Source: CAWJJM01 sp963843275 (lineage in GTDB: Bacteria; Acidobacteriota; Thermoanaerobaculia; Multivoradales; JBCCEF01). Taken from it: a DNA stretch of 64,000 nt. Where the stretch lies: positions 186,001-250,000 of the forward strand of contig CAWJJM010000009.1 of the NCBI GenBank assembly GCA_963843275.1. The letters are read 5' to 3'. Position numbers and translations under genes: made by a program. This document shows positions 8,677 to 16,891 of this stretch, piece by piece (positions within the stretch are counted from its first letter, which is position 1; each line of letters opens with the position of its first letter). A model generated the notes under the pieces. The model searched no databases and had not been told where the DNA came from. It saw nothing but the letters and a program-made list of their open reading frames with translations.

Positions 8677-9573
8677 TCAGCGCCGGGTGGCGGAGGCGGC
8701 GACGGGGCGGCCGTCGTCGTCGTACGCGTAGACGCCGCGGCCGCTCTTGCGGCCCAGGCGGCCGGCGCGGACGTGCTGCACCAGCAGGCGGTTGGGGCGG
8801 AAGCGCTCGCCGAGCGCGGCGTGGAGGAACTCGAGGATCGACAGCCGCACGTCGAGCCCCACCAGGTCGACGAGCTCGAACGGTCCCATCGGATGGTTGA
8901 GGCCGAGGCGGAGCGCCCGGTCGATGTCCTCGGCCGAGGCCACGCCCTCCTCCAGCATGCGGAACGCCTCGTTGCCGATCAGGGCGTTGACCCGGGTGGT
9001 GACGAAGCCGGGGGCCTCGCGGACGTGGACGACCTCCTTGCCCATCCGCGCCGCCACCGCGGCGAGGGCGGCCAGCGTCGCGTCGGCGGTCTCCAGCCCG
9101 CGCACCAGCTCGACGAGCCGCATCAGGTGGACGGGGTTGAAGAAGTGCATCCCGGCGAAGCGCTCCGGGCGCCCGCTGGCCGCCGCCATCTCGGTGATCG
9201 AGAGCGCCGACGTGTTGGAAGCGAACAGGGCGTCGGCGGGGGCGTGCGCGGCGACCTCGCGGAAGGTCTCGATCTTCAGCCCGATCTCCTCGGGGACGGC
9301 CTCGATCACCAGGTCGGCGCCGGCCACCGCCGCGGCCAGCTCGCCGGTCCAGCGCAGCCGACCGACGGCCGCGTCGGCGTCGCGGCGCTCGACCTTGCCG
9401 AGCTCGACGCCCTTGTCGAGGTGGCGGCGCACGGCGGCCGCGGCGCGCTCGCGGGCGGCGGGATCGGGATCGAAGGCGCGGGTGGCGTAGCCGCCGAGGG
9501 CGGCGACCTGGGCGATGCCGCGCCCCATGGTGCCGGCCCCCAGGACGGCGATGGTGTCGACCTCGCGCTGCAT
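8677..9573 (-). CDS. 3-hydroxyacyl-CoA dehydrogenase
   Basis: 298-residue soluble NAD-dependent L-3-hydroxyacyl-CoA dehydrogenase (3-hydroxybutyryl-CoA dehydrogenase type), used in fatty-acid or aromatic-compound beta-oxidation. The N-terminal Rossmann motif VLGAGTMGRGIAQVAA binds NAD. SNTSALSI contains the catalytic Ser/Asn region, and HFFNPVHLMRLVELV carries the catalytic histidine. The C-terminal helical domain (GFVTTRVNALIGNEAFRML, then NHPMGPFELVDLVGLD) is complete. ATG 9573 has a strong GAGGAGAAG ribosome site. It is monocistronic, convergent with the aminotransferase. Confidence 0.95.
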   Translation of the reverse strand: MQREVDTIAVLGAGTMGRGIAQVAALGGYATRAFDPDPAARERAAAAVRRHLDKGVELGKVERRDADAAVGRLRWTGELAAAVAGADLVIEAVPEEIGLKIETFREVAAHAPADALFASNTSALSITEMAAASGRPERFAGMHFFNPVHLMRLVELVRGLETADATLAALAAVAARMGKEVVHVREAPGFVTTRVNALIGNEAFRMLEEGVASAEDIDRALRLGLNHPMGPFELVDLVGLDVRLSILEFLHAALGERFRPNRLLVQHVRAGRLGRKSGRGVYAYDDDGRPVAASATRR

Positions 9574-9653
9574 CGGCTTCTCCTCTCGGGTGGCGACGGT
9601 GGGACCTGCGGAGAGCGGGGAGTATACCGGCGTAGAATCGGCCTCTCCCGGCG

Positions 9654-10289
9654 GTGCCGCATGCGACGACGGCTCTCCCCCTTCTCCTGATCCTGCTGGT
9701 GGCGGCGGCGGCCTGGTCGGTCCTGCGCTTCACCCGCGGCGTCCTGCGGGTGGCGGAGACGGCCGCCGAGGGGGACGAGGAGCCGCTCACCCGGGCGGCG
9801 CGCCGCGGCCCGGCGGCGGACGTCGAGCGCCTGCTCGCCGAGGGCGCGGACCCGGACCTGCCGGACGGCCCCAACGGTTGGACCCCGTTGCTGCACGCGG
9901 TCCACGTCCACAACGCGGAGACGGTGCACGCCCTGCTGCTCGGCGGCGCCGACCCCGACGCCAGCGGCGCGTCGGAGCTCCGTCCGCTGGTGATGGCCGC
10001 GGGCTACGGCGACACCGCCTCCGTCCGCCTGCTGCTCGAGGCGGGCGCGGAAGCCGACGGCGACGCGCTGCTCGCTGCCGTCGCCGGCTCCGCCGACCTC
10101 GACGACTTCACCCTCGGCCACTGCCAGACCGCCACCGTCCGGGCCCTGCTCGCCCACGACCCGTCGCTGCGCCTGCCCGCCGGCGCCGCCGGATGGTGGG
10201 CGCGTCGGCAGGCGCGCTGGCGCGGTTGCGACGAGGTGGTGGCGCTGCTCGAACGCCGGCCGCCGCCACCGCCGCCGCCGGCGCCCTGA
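9654..10289 (+). CDS. Membrane-anchored ankyrin-repeat protein
   Basis: 211-residue protein with an N-terminal hydrophobic segment (residues 6-20, LALPLLLILLVAAAAW-like) that should anchor it in the membrane. About three ankyrin repeats follow, at roughly 43-145 (for example LTRAARRGPAADVERLLAEGADPD and GWTPLLHAVHVHNAETVHALLLGGADPD). It ends in a basic, Trp-containing stretch and a poly-proline tail. Ankyrin repeats mediate protein-protein contacts; the partner is unknown. The start is GTG 9654, 15 bases after a TAGAAT -10-like box. Confidence 0.82.
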   Translation: MPHATTALPLLLILLVAAAAWSVLRFTRGVLRVAETAAEGDEEPLTRAARRGPAADVERLLAEGADPDLPDGPNGWTPLLHAVHVHNAETVHALLLGGADPDASGASELRPLVMAAGYGDTASVRLLLEAGAEADGDALLAAVAGSADLDDFTLGHCQTATVRALLAHDPSLRLPAGAAGWWARRQARWRGCDEVVALLERRPPPPPPPAP

Positions 10290-10291
10290 GC

Positions 10292-11497
10292 TCAACCGCG
10301 CCGGCGGGCGGCCGGCGCCAGGGTGAGGAAGCCGGCGGCGGCGGCGACCGCGGCCGCCAGGCAACCGAGCCAGAGCGCGGCGGGGCCGAGCCGCTGGAAC
10401 ACCTGCCCGCCGACCGCGGGTCCGAGGAAGGCGGCGAGGCCCCAGGAGGCGGTGTAGACGCCGTGGTATCCGCCGCGCGCGCGGGGCGGCGCCAGCTCCG
10501 CCACCAGGGCCGGCGCCACCGGCGCGAAGGCCACCTCGCCGAGGGTCCACACCGCCACCGCCACCAGGTAGGCCGGCAGCGCGTCGGCGGCGGCGTTGAG
10601 CGCCATGCCGCAGCCGATCAGCAGGCTGGCCGCCGCCATGGCGGGGAGGCGCGGGCGGCGGCTCACCCACAGCGCGACGGGTAGGCTGAACAGCACGACC
10701 AGGAGTCCGTTGAGAGACAGCGCCAGGCCGAAGCCGGCGGTGTTGACGCCGCTGGCGCGCATCGCCAGCGGCAGCACCGAGAACGCCTGCACGAACTGGC
10801 AGGCGACCAGCAGCGAGAGCAGGGTGATGCCGACCAGCAGCGGGTCGGAGAGGGCGGTGCGCAGGTGGCCGCGGGCCGCGGCGGGGGGGGCGTCGGCGTC
10901 GGCCGCGGCCGCGGCGGGCTTCGTCTCCGGCACCCGCCAGGCGACCAGGCCGGCGTAGACCAGCATGGTGGCGGCGTCGGCGGTGAACAGGGCGACGAAG
11001 GAGCGGGCGGCGAGCAGACCGCCGAGGGCCGGGCCGACCGCCATCCCCAGGTTGGCCGCCCAGTAGAGCAGGGCGTAGGCGCGCGGCCGGTCGGCGTCGT
11101 CGACCAGGTCGGCGACCGCCGCGGCCACCGCCGGCCGGGACATGTCGGTCGCCAGCCCGGCGACGACGAGGACCGCCGCGAGCGCCGGCAGCGGGCCGAT
11201 CCAGGGCACCGCCAGAATGGTCGTCGCGCCGGCGCACAGCCCGAGCAACAGGGTGGCGCGACGGCCGGCGCGATCGGCCAGCCAGCCGCCGAGGAAGTTC
11301 GACGCGAAGGCGCCGGCGCCGTAGCCGGCGACCACCAGCGTGGCGGTCGCGGCGCTCAGCCCCCGCGCCCCGGTGAGGTAGAGGGCCAGGAAGGGCAGCA
11401 GGAAGGTCCCCAGGCGGTTGACCAGCGTGCCGGTCCACAGGAACCAGTAGGTCGCCGGCAGGCCGGCACCGTAGGCGCGCAGGGGATTTCGCCGCAT
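10292..11497 (-). CDS. MFS transporter
   Basis: 401-residue major facilitator superfamily transporter with about 12 predicted membrane helices. The cytoplasmic loop between helices 2 and 3 reads GGWLADRAGRRATLL, the family signature, and ALLYWAANLGMAVGPALGG fits helix 5 of drug/H+ antiporter-type MFS members. The central loop is charged and Ala-rich. The substrate is unknown; relatives are annotated as multidrug or sugar exporters. ATG 11497 is 90 bases from the divergent diaminopimelate-decarboxylase fusion gene, and the shared intergenic region probably holds both promoters (a minus-strand TAGGCT lies about 30 bases upstream). Confidence 0.9.
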   Translation of the reverse strand: MRRNPLRAYGAGLPATYWFLWTGTLVNRLGTFLLPFLALYLTGARGLSAATATLVVAGYGAGAFASNFLGGWLADRAGRRATLLLGLCAGATTILAVPWIGPLPALAAVLVVAGLATDMSRPAVAAAVADLVDDADRPRAYALLYWAANLGMAVGPALGGLLAARSFVALFTADAATMLVYAGLVAWRVPETKPAAAAADADAPPAAARGHLRTALSDPLLVGITLLSLLVACQFVQAFSVLPLAMRASGVNTAGFGLALSLNGLLVVLFSLPVALWVSRRPRLPAMAAASLLIGCGMALNAAADALPAYLVAVAVWTLGEVAFAPVAPALVAELAPPRARGGYHGVYTASWGLAAFLGPAVGGQVFQRLGPAALWLGCLAAAVAAAAGFLTLAPAARRRG

Positions 11498-11587
11498 CGC
11501 AGGGCCCGGTCGGGAACGCCGCAGCCTATCGTGCGCGATGCGGGGGTTGGCACGGGAGTGTCATACGGAGGGTCCGGGGGAGGAGCG

Positions 11588-13771
11588 ATGGCGGAGAAGG
11601 CGCAGGGGGCGTGGGTGGTGCTGGCCGTGGGCGAGCAGGCCGCGGCGGCGCCGGAGGCGGTGGCGGCGCGGCTGGCGGCGGCCCCGGAGCGGCGGCCGTG
11701 GCTGGTGGCGTCGCCGCCGGTGGTCGCCGCCGTGACGGCCGTGGTGACGGCGGCGGGCGGCGCGGCGCCCCGGAAGGTCGATCCGGCGTCCGCACCCGGG
11801 ACCGGCGGGGGTTGGGAAGCGAGCGCGGTCGCGGGCGAGCCGGGCGTTGAGGCGGTCGCCGCCGCCGGGGCGGTCGGCCGCGGCGCCGCCGAGGTCGAGC
11901 TGTGGATCCCGAGCGCCGGGTTCTTCACCGCGGACCCGGCCCGGGTGCCGGCCGCCCGGAGGCTGGAGCGCCTCGGCTGGGGCGAGGCCCGCGAGCTCGC
12001 CGGGCTGGAGGGCGGCCCGTTCGATCCGCGGGCGCTGCGCCCGTTGGCGGAGGCGGGGATCCCGCTGCGGCTGTGGGGGCCGTCGGGAGAGGAGACCCTG
12101 ATCGCCGCAAGCCCCGACGAGGCACCGGTGGTCACCGCGCTGGTCGCCCGCCCGGGGGTGACGCTGGTCACGCTGCGGAGCTGGTCGATGTGGCGCAGCC
12201 CCGGCTTCCTGGCCCGCTTCTTCGCCCCCTTCGCCGCCCACGGCCTGTCGGTCGACCTGGTCGCCACCTCGGAGGCGGCGGTGAGCGTCACCCTCGACCG
12301 TCTCCCGGGCGGCCTCGAGGGGGAGCCGTTCCAACGGCTGGTCGCCGACCTCGCGCCGCTGGGGCGGGTCGGGGTGGTCCACCCCTGCGCCGTCGTCTCG
12401 ATCGTCGGGCGGCGCATCCGCTCGGTGCTGCACGAGATCGGCCCGGCGCTGGCCGCCTTCCGCGAGTGGCCGGTGCACCTGGTCAGCGACTCCTCGGAGG
12501 ACGTCGACCTGTCGTTCGTCCTCGACGAGGAGGACGTGGCGGCGCTGCTCGGCCGCCTGCACGAGGACCTGTTCGGGGCGCGCGTCGCCGCCCTCCCGCC
12601 GCCGGCCGCCGCCGCGGCTCCGCCCGGCGACGCCTGGTGGCGCCGCCGCCGCGGCGAGCTCCTGGCGCGGGTCGCCGACGGCCGCCCCCGCTACGTCTAC
12701 CACCCGGCCGCCGCCGCGGCGCAGGCGCGCCGGCTGCGCCGCGAGCTGCCGGCGGCTGGCCGTCTCTACTACGCGCTGAAGGCGAACCCGCACCCCGCGC
12801 TGGTGGCGGCGGTGGTCGGCGAGGGCTTCGGCCTGGAGTGCGTGTCGGCCGCCGAGGTGGCGCGCGCCCGCGAGCTCGCCGGCCCGGCGGTGCCGCTGCT
12901 GTTCACCCCCAACTTCTGCCCCGTCTCGGAGTACGGGGCGGCCTTCGCCGCTGGGGCGGAGGTGGTGGTGGACGGGGCGGAGGTCCTGGCGGCGGCTCCC
13001 GAGGTCTTCCGCGGTCGGACGGTGGGGCTGCGCGTCGATCCGGGGCGCGGTCTGGGGCATCACGAGAAGGTGCACACCGCCGGCGCGCAGGCGAAGTTCG
13101 GCACCCCGCTGGACGAGGTCGCGGCCTTCGCGGCGGCGGCGGCCACGGCCGGCGTCCGGGTGAACGGGCTGCATGCCCACCCGGGCAGCGGCATCCTCGA
13201 CCCGGCGGCCTGGGGCGGGACCGGCCGGCTGCTGGCCGGCCTGGTGCCGCTCTTCCCGGGCCTCGCCTGGCTCGACCTGGGCGGCGGGCTCGGGGTGCCG
13301 CAGCGCCCCGGCGACGCGCCGCTCGACCTCGCCGCCCTGGGCGCGGTGTTGGACGCCGTCGCCGCCGGCCTGCGCACCGGCCGCGGAGCCGCGCCCGAGC
13401 TGCGCCTCGAGCCGGGGCGGTTCCTGGTCAGCGCGGCGGGCGTGCTGGTGGCGCCGGTCACGCAGGTGCGGCGGCGGGGCGGGCTGTGGTTCGCCGGCGT
13501 GGCGACGGGCATGAACTCCCTGTTGCGGCCGGCCCTCTACGGCGCCTGGCACACCATCCACAACCTCACCCGCCTCGACGAGCCGGCGACGGAGCGCTAC
13601 CACGTGGTCGGGCCGCTCTGCGAGTCGAGCGACGTCCTCGGCCGCGACCGGCGCCTGCCGCGCACGCGGCCGGGCGACGTGCTGCTGATCGAGAACGCCG
13701 GCGCCTACGGCGCGGTCATGTCGTCGCGCTACAACCTGCGCGAGCCCGCCGCGGAGGAGATTCTCGAGTAG
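11588..13771 (+). CDS. Degenerate aspartokinase fused to diaminopimelate decarboxylase
   Basis: 727 residues in two parts. The C-terminal part (about 350-727) is a full fold-III PLP diaminopimelate decarboxylase: YYALKANPHP with PLP Lys398, HPGSGI, GRFLVSAAGVL, CESSDVLGRD with the partner-site Cys, and ENAGAYG. It would make L-lysine from meso-diaminopimelate. The N-terminal part resembles bifunctional LysC-LysA proteins, with VELWIPSAGFFTADPARVP (103-121) and two ACT-like regulatory domains (about 186-330). However, only about 185 residues precede the ACT region and the ATP/aspartate-binding KFGGTS-type motif is missing, so aspartokinase activity is unlikely. I infer a lysine-sensing regulatory remnant. 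ATG 11588 has a good GGAGGAG site. Confidence 0.88.
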   Translation: MAEKAQGAWVVLAVGEQAAAAPEAVAARLAAAPERRPWLVASPPVVAAVTAVVTAAGGAAPRKVDPASAPGTGGGWEASAVAGEPGVEAVAAAGAVGRGAAEVELWIPSAGFFTADPARVPAARRLERLGWGEARELAGLEGGPFDPRALRPLAEAGIPLRLWGPSGEETLIAASPDEAPVVTALVARPGVTLVTLRSWSMWRSPGFLARFFAPFAAHGLSVDLVATSEAAVSVTLDRLPGGLEGEPFQRLVADLAPLGRVGVVHPCAVVSIVGRRIRSVLHEIGPALAAFREWPVHLVSDSSEDVDLSFVLDEEDVAALLGRLHEDLFGARVAALPPPAAAAAPPGDAWWRRRRGELLARVADGRPRYVYHPAAAAAQARRLRRELPAAGRLYYALKANPHPALVAAVVGEGFGLECVSAAEVARARELAGPAVPLLFTPNFCPVSEYGAAFAAGAEVVVDGAEVLAAAPEVFRGRTVGLRVDPGRGLGHHEKVHTAGAQAKFGTPLDEVAAFAAAAATAGVRVNGLHAHPGSGILDPAAWGGTGRLLAGLVPLFPGLAWLDLGGGLGVPQRPGDAPLDLAALGAVLDAVAAGLRTGRGAAPELRLEPGRFLVSAAGVLVAPVTQVRRRGGLWFAGVATGMNSLLRPALYGAWHTIHNLTRLDEPATERYHVVGPLCESSDVLGRDRRLPRTRPGDVLLIENAGAYGAVMSSRYNLREPAAEEILE

Positions 13772-13853
13772 CCCGCGCGGGGCGGCGGCCGAGCGCGGCA
13801 CGCGAGCCGGCCGGGCGCCGTCCCGGACCGACCGGCGCGGCGGCGTCCGCCGC

Positions 13854-14513
13854 CTAGGAGACCGGGATGTTGCCGATCCCGGTGCGCTTCTTCTCCAGGC
13901 TCTGCAGCTCGTCGGCGATCGCCAGGCTGTTGCGGGCGGCGGCGGTGGCGGTGCGCTGCAGCTCCTCGCTGGTGCAGTGGCGGGCGAGGAACTCGGCGGC
14001 GATCCGGTGGTGGTGGATCTCCTCCGGCTGGATGGTCTCCTCGTAGAGGCGGGCGGTCTCCTCGTCGCCCACGGCGCGGCAGAAGGCGATGAACTGGACG
14101 TTGCGCACCTCGGCGATCGCCTCGCCGGCGAACGGGCCGGCGGCGATTCGCTCGACGGTGGAGCGCAGCGGCCGCAGGTACTGGTAGAGGGCGCTGTAGC
14201 CGCCGGCCAGCGGGTCGAAGCCGGAGAGGTCCTCGCCGAGCTCGGCGAGGCGGCGGGCGATCAGGTCGTAGTGCTTCATCTCGTCGCCGACCTGGTGGGC
14301 GAGCACCTGCTTGGCGTCGAGCTCGGCGGTGGTGGGCATCCACAGGGCGGCGATCTCGCTCGCCTCCATCTCGCTCTGCAGCGCCAGCTTCAGCAGCGTG
14401 ACCACGTCGACGCGGCCGGCCGACTCCGACTCCAGGGTCTCGGTCTCGCCGAGCTGGGCGAAGAGCTGGCGCATCTCCGCCTGCAGACCGGCCACGAACT
14501 CCGCTCCGTCCAT
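13854..14513 (-). CDS. Ferritin-like di-iron protein
   Basis: 219-residue all-helical protein with two pairs of carboxylate/histidine ligands typical of ferritin-like or PaaA/PaaC-type di-iron carriers: SEMEASEIAAL, then DEMKHYDLIARRL, and later GEAIAEVRNVQF with QPEEIHHHRIAAEFL. The ExxH motifs are complete, so iron binding is likely. The enzymatic role is unknown. ATG 14513 overlaps the upstream oxidoreductase stop by one base (TGATG), so it is the second gene of an operon. Confidence 0.85.
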   Translation of the reverse strand: MDGAEFVAGLQAEMRQLFAQLGETETLESESAGRVDVVTLLKLALQSEMEASEIAALWMPTTAELDAKQVLAHQVGDEMKHYDLIARRLAELGEDLSGFDPLAGGYSALYQYLRPLRSTVERIAAGPFAGEAIAEVRNVQFIAFCRAVGDEETARLYEETIQPEEIHHHRIAAEFLARHCTSEELQRTATAAARNSLAIADELQSLEKKRTGIGNIPVS

Positions 14514-15589
14514 CACGCCTCCCGGGGCCGGGGGACCCGCGCCGCGGCGGCGGCGTCCCCCACCGTCAGCACCACCTTGCCGAACGCCTCGCGGTCCTCG
14601 AGCACCGCCTGCGCGGCGCGCGCCTCGGCGAGCGGCAGGGTGCGGTCGACCACCGGGCGCAGCTCGCCGCTCTCGAAATGCGGCAGCAGCGCGTGCAGCT
14701 CCGCCAGGCTGCCCATGGTCGAGCCGAGGATCGACAGGCTCTTGAAGAACACCGCGCGCAGGTTGATCGTCGCCTCGCCCGCGGCGGTGGCGCCGCACAG
14801 CACCACGCGTCCCGCCCAGGCCAGGCAACGGAAGCTGCGCTCGAAGACCTCGCCGCCGACGTGGTCCACGACCACCTCCACGCCCTTGCCGCCGGTGGCC
14901 TCGCGGGTGGCGGCCACGAAGTCGTCGCTGCGGTAGTTCACCGTGTGCGTGGCGCCCAGCTCGCGGGCCCGGGCCAGCTTCTCCTCGCTGCCGGCGGTGG
15001 CCACGATGTGCCGGGCGCCGAGCAGGCGCGCGATCTGGATCGCGGCGGACGACACCCCCGAGCCGGCGGCGTGGATCAGCACGTCCTCGCGGCGGGCGAG
15101 GCGGGCGCGGGCGACCAGCATGTGCCAGGCGGTGAGGAAGACCAGCGGCAGCGCGGCGGCTTCCACGTAGGAGAGCCCGCGCGGCAGCGGCAGGATGTTG
15201 CGGCGCGGCACCACCAGGAGCTCGGCGTAGCCGCCGTCGCCGTGCTCGCCGAGGATGCCGTAGTGCCGGCACAGCATGTCCTCGCCGGCGACGCAGCGCG
15301 GGCAGTGGCCGCAGGAGACGGCCGGCGCCACCAGGGTGGGCTGGCCGACCTCGAGGTCGTCGACGCCGGCGCCGAGAGCGTCGACGTCGCCGGCCACCTC
15401 GCTGCCGGGGATGAGCGGCAGCGGGAAGCGGTGGCCGGGCACGCCGTTGCGCAGCCACAGGTCGAGGTGGTTGAGCGAGCAGGCGCGCACCGCCACGCGC
15501 ACCTCGCCGGGACCCGGCTCCGGGGCGGGCAGCTCCTTCCACTCCAGCGCCTCCGGGCCGCCGTGACGCGAAACCTGCCAAGCGTGCAT
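14513..15589 (-). CDS. Zinc-binding alcohol dehydrogenase/quinone oxidoreductase (MDR)
   Basis: 358-residue medium-chain dehydrogenase/reductase. It has a GroES-like N-terminal domain, the structural-zinc cysteines in SCGHCPRCVAGEDMLC, and a Rossmann domain with HAAGSGVSSAAIQIARLLGA for NAD(P)H. The C-terminal half (DHVGGEVFERSFRCLAWAGRVV) fits quinone-reductase-like members. It is first in an operon with the ferritin-like gene. A TATACT box sits six bases before the ATG, predicting a leaderless message. Confidence 0.92.
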   Translation of the reverse strand: MHAWQVSRHGGPEALEWKELPAPEPGPGEVRVAVRACSLNHLDLWLRNGVPGHRFPLPLIPGSEVAGDVDALGAGVDDLEVGQPTLVAPAVSCGHCPRCVAGEDMLCRHYGILGEHGDGGYAELLVVPRRNILPLPRGLSYVEAAALPLVFLTAWHMLVARARLARREDVLIHAAGSGVSSAAIQIARLLGARHIVATAGSEEKLARARELGATHTVNYRSDDFVAATREATGGKGVEVVVDHVGGEVFERSFRCLAWAGRVVLCGATAAGEATINLRAVFFKSLSILGSTMGSLAELHALLPHFESGELRPVVDRTLPLAEARAAQAVLEDREAFGKVVLTVGDAAAAARVPRPREA

Positions 15590-15595
15590 GGGACG

Positions 15596-15601
15596 AGTAT
15601 A
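15596..15601 (-). promoter_or_regulatory. -10 box (TATACT) for a leaderless transcript
   Basis: On the minus strand TATACT, a near-consensus -10, ends six bases before the ATG at 15589, so transcription should begin at or next to the start codon. There is no room for a Shine-Dalgarno site. Confidence 0.6.
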
Positions 15602-15620
15602 GCGGCGCCCGGCCAGGGGC

Positions 15621-16253
15621 TCAGGTCGCGTCGCGCAGCACGGCGCGGACCGGCGAGGCGTCGAGCCCGGCGATCTTCAGCGGCAGGGCGATCAGCTCGT
15701 AGAGGCCCGGCGGCACCGCGGCGAGCGCCAGGCCCTCGAGAATGGAGACGCCGGCGCGGGCGAGGGCGTGGTGGGCGTCGAGGCCCTGCGAGTCGAAGGG
15801 GTCGACCGAGGGGGTGTCGAGGCCGACCAGGAGCGTGCCGCGGGCGCCGACGAAGGTCGCCAGCTCGGCGGACAGGGCCGTGAAGCGCTCCGGGAAGGGC
15901 GCGCCGGCGGCGAGCGGCGGCAGCGATCCGGTCTTGAAGAGGAGGCGCGGCGGGTCGGCCGGGTCGACGCCGCCGAGGTGGGCGGGGGTGACGAGGTCGA
16001 CGGCGCCCACCGCGACCACCCGGCAGGGCCCGAGGAACGGGGCCAGCGGCAGGTCCGCGGCGCCGGCGCCGCCGGGCTCGGTGTGGAAGGGGGCGTCGGC
16101 GTGGGCGCCGAGGTGCGGCGTCGTGGTCAGCGCCGAGACGTTGACGCTGGCGCCCGCCGCGAGCGCCCAGGTCAGCTCGGCGGCGTAGGGGGTGTCGCCG
16201 GGCCACACCGGGAAGCCCGGGCCGACGGTGGGGGAGATGTCGTAGAGGGTCAC
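15621..16253 (-). CDS. kynB: Kynurenine formamidase (cyclase family)
   Basis: 210-residue metal-dependent arylformamidase of the KynB/cyclase family, which hydrolyses N-formylkynurenine to kynurenine in tryptophan breakdown. It starts YDISPTVGPGFPVWPGDTPY and has the metal-binding motif HLGAHADAPFH, plus LLVGLDTPSVDPFDS and the C-terminal YELIALPLKIAGLDASPVRAVL, all family hallmarks. The length matches KynB. The start GTG 16253 was chosen because it fits the family length and because a TAAGCT -10 box lies seven bases upstream. No other kyn gene is nearby. Confidence 0.93.
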   Translation of the reverse strand: MTLYDISPTVGPGFPVWPGDTPYAAELTWALAAGASVNVSALTTTPHLGAHADAPFHTEPGGAGAADLPLAPFLGPCRVVAVGAVDLVTPAHLGGVDPADPPRLLFKTGSLPPLAAGAPFPERFTALSAELATFVGARGTLLVGLDTPSVDPFDSQGLDAHHALARAGVSILEGLALAAVPPGLYELIALPLKIAGLDASPVRAVLRDAT

Positions 16254-16260
16254 GCCGTGG

Positions 16261-16266
16261 AGCTTA
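16261..16266 (-). promoter_or_regulatory. -10 box (TAAGCT) for kynB
   Basis: Minus-strand TAAGCT seven bases before the GTG of kynB, a spacing that predicts leaderless transcription. Confidence 0.5.
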
Positions 16267-16419
16267 CCGGCTCCTCCGGGCGGGTGCCGCCGGCGGAAAT
16301 GGACGGCGCGCGCACGCGGTTGTGGAGAGCGGTCGCCGGTGGCGGCCCACCCCTCCCGCGGGACGGGGTCGGCGGCCCGACCCACCCGGCGAGGTGGTGG
16401 CCCGCCGCGACCGATCGAC

Positions 16420-16425
16420 TAACAT
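16420..16425 (+). promoter_or_regulatory. -10 box (TAACAT) of the copper-efflux cluster
   Basis: TAACAT lies seven bases before ATG 16433, the first gene of the metal-efflux cluster. It contains an in-frame ATG (16424) that would be untranslated if transcription starts near 16433. Confidence 0.45.
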
Positions 16426-16432
16426 GCCGCCG

Positions 16433-16819
16433 ATGAGCCGCTCGCCCTTCCGCCCCGCCGTGGCCCTGGCCGTCGTCGCCCTGGTGGCGATGGCGGCGCC
16501 GTTGGCCGCGGTCCCCGCCGCCTCCCCGGCGGCGCGCGCGGCGTGCGGGCGGATGGCGACCTCCTGTCCGCTGGCGGCGGCCGGCGGGCCCTGCGCAACG
16601 ATGCCGTGCTGCCGGCGCGCGCCCGTCGATCCGCGGCCGCTGCCGCTCGACGCGACCGCCCCGGCGCCGGGCCCGCAGCTCGCCGCCGTCGCCCCCGCCG
16701 GGGGCCTGGCCGCGGCGCCGGCGCCGGCGGCCCCGGCGCTCCGCGCCGACCGCCGGCCGGCGCATCCGGCGCCGGCCGACACCCCGCTGTTCACGCTCCA
16801 CGCCAGTTTCCTGATCTGA
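16433..16819 (+). CDS. Small secreted Cys-rich protein of the metal-efflux cluster
   Basis: 128-residue protein with a signal peptide or N-terminal anchor (residues 1-33, hydrophobic VALAVVALVAMAAPLA). A short cysteine/methionine cluster follows (CGRMATSCPLAAAGGPCATM then PCC) and an Ala/Pro-rich tail ending SFLI. No family recognised. Its place 72 bases before the outer-membrane channel gene, and the soft-metal-type Cys cluster, suggest periplasmic copper or silver binding; this is inference. An in-frame ATG nine bases upstream is possible, but the -10 box spacing favours 16433. Confidence 0.6.
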   Translation: MSRSPFRPAVALAVVALVAMAAPLAAVPAASPAARAACGRMATSCPLAAAGGPCATMPCCRRAPVDPRPLPLDATAPAPGPQLAAVAPAGGLAAAPAPAAPALRADRRPAHPAPADTPLFTLHASFLI

Positions 16820-16891
16820 CGTTTCCCCAGGCGAAGTGTGTCCCGTGGCGCCCGTCGTGGGCGCCGCAGACGACCAACCTGGAGGAACGAG

